DNA from: an uncultured Prevotella sp.
GTDB taxonomy: Bacteria; Bacteroidota; Bacteroidia; Bacteroidales; Bacteroidaceae
Assembly (NCBI GenBank): GCA_934229335.1
Contig: CAKQDQ010000015.1
Span: forward strand, 1 to 35,982
Reading direction: 5' to 3'
DNA length: 35,982 nucleotides
Shown here piece after piece: positions 32,468 through 35,982 of this stretch. Positions within the stretch are counted from its first letter, which is position 1. Every line of letters starts with the position of its first letter. The position numbers were made by a program, and so were the translations under genes. The notes under the pieces were generated by a model that had not been told where the DNA came from, did not search any database, and was given only the letters and a program-made list of their open reading frames with translations.

Positions 32468-33640
32468 TTAGCACTTTTCTTGATTAATAATTGGACGATT
32501 ATTTTCAAATTCGTCACGCGTACCTTCTATCTCTAATTTGCGATATAATTTATTCCAATAGTAATTATTTACTCGAACCTGAGCTTTGTGCATTTTGCAT
32601 ATAGCGGTTGCACGTTGATAAATGGTAGGAATTTCTGCGGTATCGTAATTTTCTCCTTGGCACCACGCACAACCACTTGCCACTTCACAGTCAATGCATT
32701 TTTGGGGGCTTTGAGTACAACGGTCAAGTAGTAAGAAAGGACGAAGTTTATTTTGATCTATTCCTGTAAAAACATTACCGATAATCCATGCTTTTTTATC
32801 ACGCAGGGAATATTGTGCAAATCGGGTGCAAGGATAAAAGTTGCCACTAGCATCAATTGATAACATTCTTCCTGCACCACACCAGTTGTTGTTTCGCTTA
32901 ATAGGATCTAAAGGCTTTCCGATGCTCTCATCAAAGAAAGAACATGTATAGCTTTTGTAATAATTCTTATCGATAATCTCATCTGCAAGAAGTTCTAGTT
33001 GCTCTTCAAATAGTTTATCGTCACCTTCCTTAAACACATCTTCGAATACACAATTGATATGAACATCATGTATTCCAAGTTCGTACACATGCATAACACT
33101 CTCATATATGTATGGAATATCTGCACTACTAATTGTTATCTTTGTTCCAACAGTAGGAAATTGTTTCAACCAAAGCGGAATGTTTTTTACTACGTCCTTA
33201 TATGAACCTTTGCCACTTCCTTTATATATTCTATTAAGATCGTGCTTTCTTTCTGTTCCGTCAATTGTTATTGTTATGCTAAGATGATCTTTGTTCTTGG
33301 CTATGTATCTTTGAAGTTTTTCGCTACTATAGTTTAGCCCATTGGTGGTAAATGAGAAAATATAATCATTAAACCAGTGATGGTTGCGAATATACATTTC
33401 TTTCTTAATGTAATCACAAATTTCATCTATCAAGTCAATTTCAAGGAACGGTTCTCCTCCGATAAAATCCCATATGACACCTTCATCTTGGAATTCATCT
33501 TCATGACTTAGAATGTAGTCTATAGCTTGTTTCGCAATTTGCCATGTCATTCGTTCTTTATTATTCTTTCCAACTAAATAACAATATTTACAAGCCAACT
33601 GACAATCTTTAGTAACAATAAATGTAATGGATTTTTTCAT
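32468..33640 (-). CDS. Radical SAM/SPASM peptide maturase
   Basis: A 390-residue enzyme. It has the cluster motif CQLACKYC (Cys13, 17, 20), GGEPF (61-65) and the TNGLNYS strand typical of radical SAM enzymes. The C-terminal SPASM domain has NWCGAGRMLSID, FYPC, then CTQSPQKCIDC and SGCAWC, the auxiliary iron-sulfur cluster ligands. Such enzymes make carbon-sulfur or carbon-carbon links in ribosomal peptides (sactipeptide/ranthipeptide type) or act as anaerobic sulfatase maturases. The upstream gene encodes the cysteine-repeat peptide, the likely substrate. The exact chemistry cannot be read from sequence. Confidence 0.9.
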   Translation of the reverse strand: MKKSITFIVTKDCQLACKYCYLVGKNNKERMTWQIAKQAIDYILSHEDEFQDEGVIWDFIGGEPFLEIDLIDEICDYIKKEMYIRNHHWFNDYIFSFTTNGLNYSSEKLQRYIAKNKDHLSITITIDGTERKHDLNRIYKGSGKGSYKDVVKNIPLWLKQFPTVGTKITISSADIPYIYESVMHVYELGIHDVHINCVFEDVFKEGDDKLFEEQLELLADEIIDKNYYKSYTCSFFDESIGKPLDPIKRNNNWCGAGRMLSIDASGNFYPCTRFAQYSLRDKKAWIIGNVFTGIDQNKLRPFLLLDRCTQSPQKCIDCEVASGCAWCQGENYDTAEIPTIYQRATAICKMHKAQVRVNNYYWNKLYRKLEIEGTRDEFENNRPIINQEKC

Positions 33641-33819
33641 TTTGATAGTTTTATTTACTGACTCTGTGAAGTGATAAATGTATCATCTTATGTTTGTAGC
33701 AAACTACCGATAAGGAGACTATTTATAATACTTTCATTGATGGTACATAATATTCCGATAGTTAACGAAATACAAGCATTGTTGTTTCTATTGATACTTT
33801 TACCACTACACAAAGTCTA

Positions 33820-33852
33820 AAGAGGGAATATAAATAATTCATATACCCTCTT
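33820..33852 (-). terminator. Hairpin between the peptide gene and the maturase gene
   Basis: AAGAGGG / CCCTCTT form a 7-bp stem (33820-33826 and 33846-33852) with an AT-rich, partly pairing loop, followed by TTTAGACTTTG on the minus strand. It lies within the 220-nt gap before the radical SAM gene and could lower downstream transcription or stabilise the peptide mRNA. The remaining gap shows no further gene. Confidence 0.45.
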
Positions 33853-33860
33853 ATGTTAGT

Positions 33861-34136
33861 TTAGCTCTTGTATTTTGACTCACAGTAAGACCAACAATCT
33901 CCACCACAAAGGCCATCACAATTATTGCTACAACCACCATCACAGTCTCCTGAGCATGTAGACTTACAGCCACCAGTACATTTAGAACTGCAACCTTTTT
34001 CGTCATCGTCTCCACATGAAGCTAAAAAGGTAGACCCTAAAACTGTAAAAGCTAAGATAGGCAACGCACCCTTAGCTGCTTTCTTGAAGAACTCTCTTCT
34101 TGACTGGAGCTCTTCGTTCTTTTCATTCTTTTTCAT
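33861..34136 (-). CDS. CXXX-repeat RiPP precursor with Tat signal and lipobox
   Basis: A 91-residue precursor. Residues 1-41 are a twin-arginine signal: SRREFFKKAAKG with Arg13-Arg14, a hydrophobic core, then the lipobox LASC with Cys41 as the lipidation site. After a short acidic linker (GDDDEKG), ten cysteines occur at 49, 53, 57, 61, 65, 69, 73, 77, 81 and 85, exactly every fourth residue. The spacers are mostly small (Ser, Gly, Asp, Asn, Thr); the last is Trp-Ser-Tyr. The tail is ESKYKS. It is very likely modified by the SAM enzyme downstream, then exported folded by Tat and anchored in the membrane. It lies 42 nt after the NusG-like gene on the same strand. Confidence 0.88.
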   Translation of the reverse strand: MKKNEKNEELQSRREFFKKAAKGALPILAFTVLGSTFLASCGDDDEKGCSSKCTGGCKSTCSGDCDGGCSNNCDGLCGGDCWSYCESKYKS

Positions 34137-34178
34137 AACTGATAGAATTAAAAAAATTAAACAATATGCCTTTCGGCG

Positions 34179-34856
34179 TTATTTCAAAACCTTTAGAAGG
34201 TTTGTTGGTATATATGCGGTAGCAACCATACATAGCCCCGAAATCTCCACTACGACACGCTGTTGCCCAGCGATACGAGCTACTCTCCCCGTAACACCTT
34301 CAAATTCGCCGCCAATCACCTTGACAATATCCCCACTTTTATAATGACACTGTTCCGTGGAAACGATACGCACGTGCTCATTGTTGGTGCTCGTCGCTTT
34401 GATAAAATTCTGCATGGCATCAAAAGAAATGGTAAGAGGTGGATGCTTGCCGTTGGCTTCTCTGGGCTTTGTCTTGTCAAGATAATACTTTATAATAGAA
34501 ATGTCGTCGCCTTTCCTCTTGACAATAAGGTCTGCCTTTTCCCTTGTGGTATATACAAAAAAGAGATTGGGAAGAAGAGGCTGCATAATTCGCTTCTTCT
34601 TCCCAATCTCTTTCTTTACCACATAGTGCATAGGCATATACGACTGCACATTGGCATTGGATATAATAGTGTGAGCCTTTACGGTTCTGTTGTAAGTTAT
34701 TCTAAATACGAACCAATGGTGTTCTTCTTTAGGCACATATTCTGAGGACGCCCCAGTTTGTGAATGTATAGCTTTGGGGAGGTCGCAGTAGGTAAGTTCT
34801 GCGTGAGGAGATAGATTAGTATCTAGTCGGGTATGCGCATTAACCAATGCGTTCAT
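34179..34856 (-). CDS. NusG-like transcription antiterminator (UpxY/RfaH/LoaP class)
   Basis: A 225-residue protein from the ATG at 34856. A longer frame to 34937 would begin inside a terminator stem and is rejected. About 45 N-terminal residues of unknown role precede an NGN domain (HHWFVFRITYN to MQPLLPNLFFVYTTREKADL). A C-terminal KOW domain follows (YKSGDIVKVIGGEFEGVTGRVARI). Specialised NusG paralogues stop RNA polymerase from terminating early in long accessory operons; UpxY does this for Bacteroides capsule loci. Its place at the head of the CXXX-peptide operon suggests it controls that operon. The leader upstream contains matching structures. Confidence 0.9.
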   Translation of the reverse strand: MNALVNAHTRLDTNLSPHAELTYCDLPKAIHSQTGASSEYVPKEEHHWFVFRITYNRTVKAHTIISNANVQSYMPMHYVVKKEIGKKKRIMQPLLPNLFFVYTTREKADLIVKRKGDDISIIKYYLDKTKPREANGKHPPLTISFDAMQNFIKATSTNNEHVRIVSTEQCHYKSGDIVKVIGGEFEGVTGRVARIAGQQRVVVEISGLCMVATAYIPTNLLKVLK

Positions 34857-34902
34857 ATCGTTTTTATGTCTTGGGTTAAGCCCACTGTTAATGTATAGAC
34901 AC

Positions 34903-34938
34903 AAAAAAGCGTGGAATCGTCCAGTTGTCCATTCCACG
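34903..34938 (-). terminator. Leader terminator before the NusG-like gene
   Basis: CGTGGAAT (34910-34917) pairs with ATTCCACG (34931-34938). On the minus strand it runs directly into a T run (the six A's at 34903-34908 on the plus strand). It lies between the promoter and the NusG-like ATG, so read-through is needed to express the locus, a likely antitermination target. Confidence 0.75.
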
Positions 34939-34944
34939 AGTCAA

Positions 34945-35104
34945 GGCTCTCGCATTGCCCATTGTTGTCGAACAGACAACGTTAGAGCCCACGCTGATAT
35001 AAATAACCAATATCGTAGAGATAACGGTATAACACCCTTGGTTGCACTCAAATGGGTACAATCTGTGCTTGTAATTCCTCTACGAGATTTGGTGTAATCA
35101 CACC
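34945..35104 (-). promoter_or_regulatory. Structured RNA leader hairpins upstream of the NusG-like gene
   Basis: Nested pairing of GGCTCT (34945-34950) with AGAGCC (34984-34989) encloses GTTGTC (34964-34969) / GACAAC (34975-34980). Further upstream, AACCAA (35005-35010) pairs with TTGGTT (35038-35043). TCGTAGAG (35013-35020) can pair with CTCTACGA (35078-35085), and GGTGT/ACACC (35091-35104) forms a small hairpin. Several of these could be alternative folds. The rest of the 761-nt gap (34857-35617) is AT-rich without a gene. Confidence 0.55.
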
Positions 35105-35342
35105 CTGGGACATCTTCCGTTGACCATATTCGAGACAACAATTATGAATTTGCAAGATTCGACTCGTCTCAAACACAGCGTCAGATAAACGCCTTCTAAT
35201 ATGTCATAATCTCTTATCACCTATATAGTTTGCTAATAGCTGAGAATGTTTGGGTATACATCTACTTTTTAGCTCGGCATAGGTTGTCTGTTAATCAGTG
35301 TTGATAGAATCAAAATAGATATACAGACGAAAGAGTATGCTG

Positions 35343-35373
35343 CAAATTTAATATAATTTATCGGAACAAGCAA
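35343..35373 (-). promoter_or_regulatory. Promoter of the NusG-like gene and CXXX-peptide operon
   Basis: On the minus strand, TTG (35371-35373 in plus coordinates) and TAAATTTG (35343-35350) are separated by 20 nt, matching the Bacteroidetes consensus. Transcription would begin near 35336, giving a leader of about 480 nt before the NusG-like ATG. Confidence 0.7.
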
Positions 35374-35520
35374 GAATTAATTGTGATTTTTTTTATCAAT
35401 GTGTGATTTTAACATTTTGTGGATTGTGGTTGTTGCTGGTGAAAGTGTGGTGAAGTCAATATTATGCTGGGTATAGTTCAGACGTTTTGAATGTTGTGAC
35501 TTAAAATCTTAAACTTTTGT

Positions 35521-35551
35521 TTGCCTGTTTGACGAAAAAAATGTAAATTTG
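35521..35551 (+). promoter_or_regulatory. Promoter of the NAD kinase gene
   Basis: TTG at 35521-35523 and TAAATTTG at 35544-35551, spaced by 20 nt, match the Bacteroidetes consensus. It faces away from the operon promoter at 35343-35373. The start codon is about 60 nt downstream of the expected transcription start. Confidence 0.7.
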
Positions 35552-35617
35552 CATGATAAAACAATAATTCATTTGTCATTTGGCAAATGCTCTCGGTATA
35601 TAAAACGTTAACAATAC

Positions 35618-35982
35618 ATGAAAAAAGAGATATTGCGCTTCGCGTTCTTTGGTAATCAGTATCAGGCTAAGAAGTCACAGGCAGTGTGTAAAATTATTGC
35701 TTTTCTGCGACAGAGGGAGGCGGAGATTCTTATAGACAAACCTTTCTGGCAGTTTCTTGTGGAGGGGCAGCATCTCGATGTCGATGTAACGAGAGTCTTC
35801 GAGGGGGATGACTTCGAAGCTGACTTTGCCGTGTCAATGGGTGGTGACGGTACTTTGCTAAAAACAGCGGCAAGGGTAGGTAAGAAAATGATGCCTATCA
35901 TTGGAGTTAATATTGGTAGGTTGGGATTCTTGGCTGACGTAAACCCGTCGGAGATAGAGAGTGCCTTCGGTGCTGTGATGGA
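35618..35982 (+). CDS. nadK: NAD kinase (partial, C-terminus outside window)
   Basis: The ATG at 35618 opens MKKEILRFAFFGN, and the frame runs to the window end (121 complete codons). It contains the diagnostic VSMGGDGTLLKTAA loop and then IIGVNIGRLGFLADV, the conserved NAD/ATP-binding signature. The enzyme phosphorylates NAD to NADP. It flanks the AT-rich accessory locus on the right and looks like ordinary core genome. Confidence 0.93.
   Translation, partial: MKKEILRFAFFGNQYQAKKSQAVCKIIAFLRQREAEILIDKPFWQFLVEGQHLDVDVTRVFEGDDFEADFAVSMGGDGTLLKTAARVGKKMMPIIGVNIGRLGFLADVNPSEIESAFGAVM

Noticed and set aside
34857..34937. 27-codon N-terminal extension of the NusG-like protein
   Set aside because: It would start inside the stem of the leader terminator; the ATG at 34856 is better placed.
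34941..35141. 66-codon minus-strand frame in the NusG leader
   Set aside because: It has no family resemblance and is covered by the leader hairpins. A short leader peptide cannot be excluded but has no support.

Overview
The window looks like the chromosome of a Bacteroidales bacterium, most likely Prevotella or a close relative. The evidence is the repeated Bacteroidetes promoter signature TAnnTTTGC upstream of genes, weak Shine-Dalgarno sites, Bacteroidetes-typical families (DUF1599, DUF4954, GH115, UpxY-type NusG paralog) and many intergenic palindromes. No rRNA, tRNA, CRISPR array or intact insertion sequence was seen.

Layout. (1) 1-5005: two tandem hexuronate-type MFS transporters on the minus strand, divergent from a secreted PL11 rhamnogalacturonan lyase, which suggests pectin use. 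(2) 5021-9437: exonuclease III, a SPOR-domain protein, and a DUF1599 / DoxX-MauE / triosephosphate isomerase operon in which the last two form one uninterrupted reading frame. (3) 9547-11126: a queD-queE-folE operon making the queuosine precursor. (4) 11570-15790: a GH43-GH115 pair for glucuronoxylan breakdown. (5) 16016-28796: conserved housekeeping genes on the minus strand: a CaCA antiporter, class I fumarase, M16 peptidase, DUF4954, HflX, RecG, IspD and DJ-1/PfpI. (6) 28902-29358: a small transcription unit with two tiny membrane proteins. (7) 29439-35373: an AT-rich accessory locus, described below. (8) 35618-end: start of NAD kinase.

The outstanding system is region 7. A NusG/UpxY-like antiterminator with a long structured leader is followed on the same strand by a 91-residue peptide with ten cysteines spaced exactly every fourth residue. 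That peptide carries both a twin-arginine signal and a lipobox. Downstream lie a radical SAM/SPASM enzyme, a SPASM-like protein without the radical SAM cysteines, a 91-residue accessory protein, TatA, TatC and a lipoprotein. The inferred model is a ribosomally made CXXX-repeat peptide that is modified in the folded or cross-linked state in the cytoplasm, exported by Tat and anchored as a lipoprotein. Families for such maturases have been predicted before, to my recollection. The chemistry, the embedded Tat genes and the antitermination control appear to be open questions.

Intergenic DNA is unusually rich in long inverted repeats: two elements sharing an identical hairpin head, a 41-nt-arm palindrome with helically phased TTAAT motifs, a 40-nt-arm AT-rich palindrome, a 48-nt-arm composite palindrome built from mini-hairpins, and two tandem repeats with periods of 44 and 22 bp.
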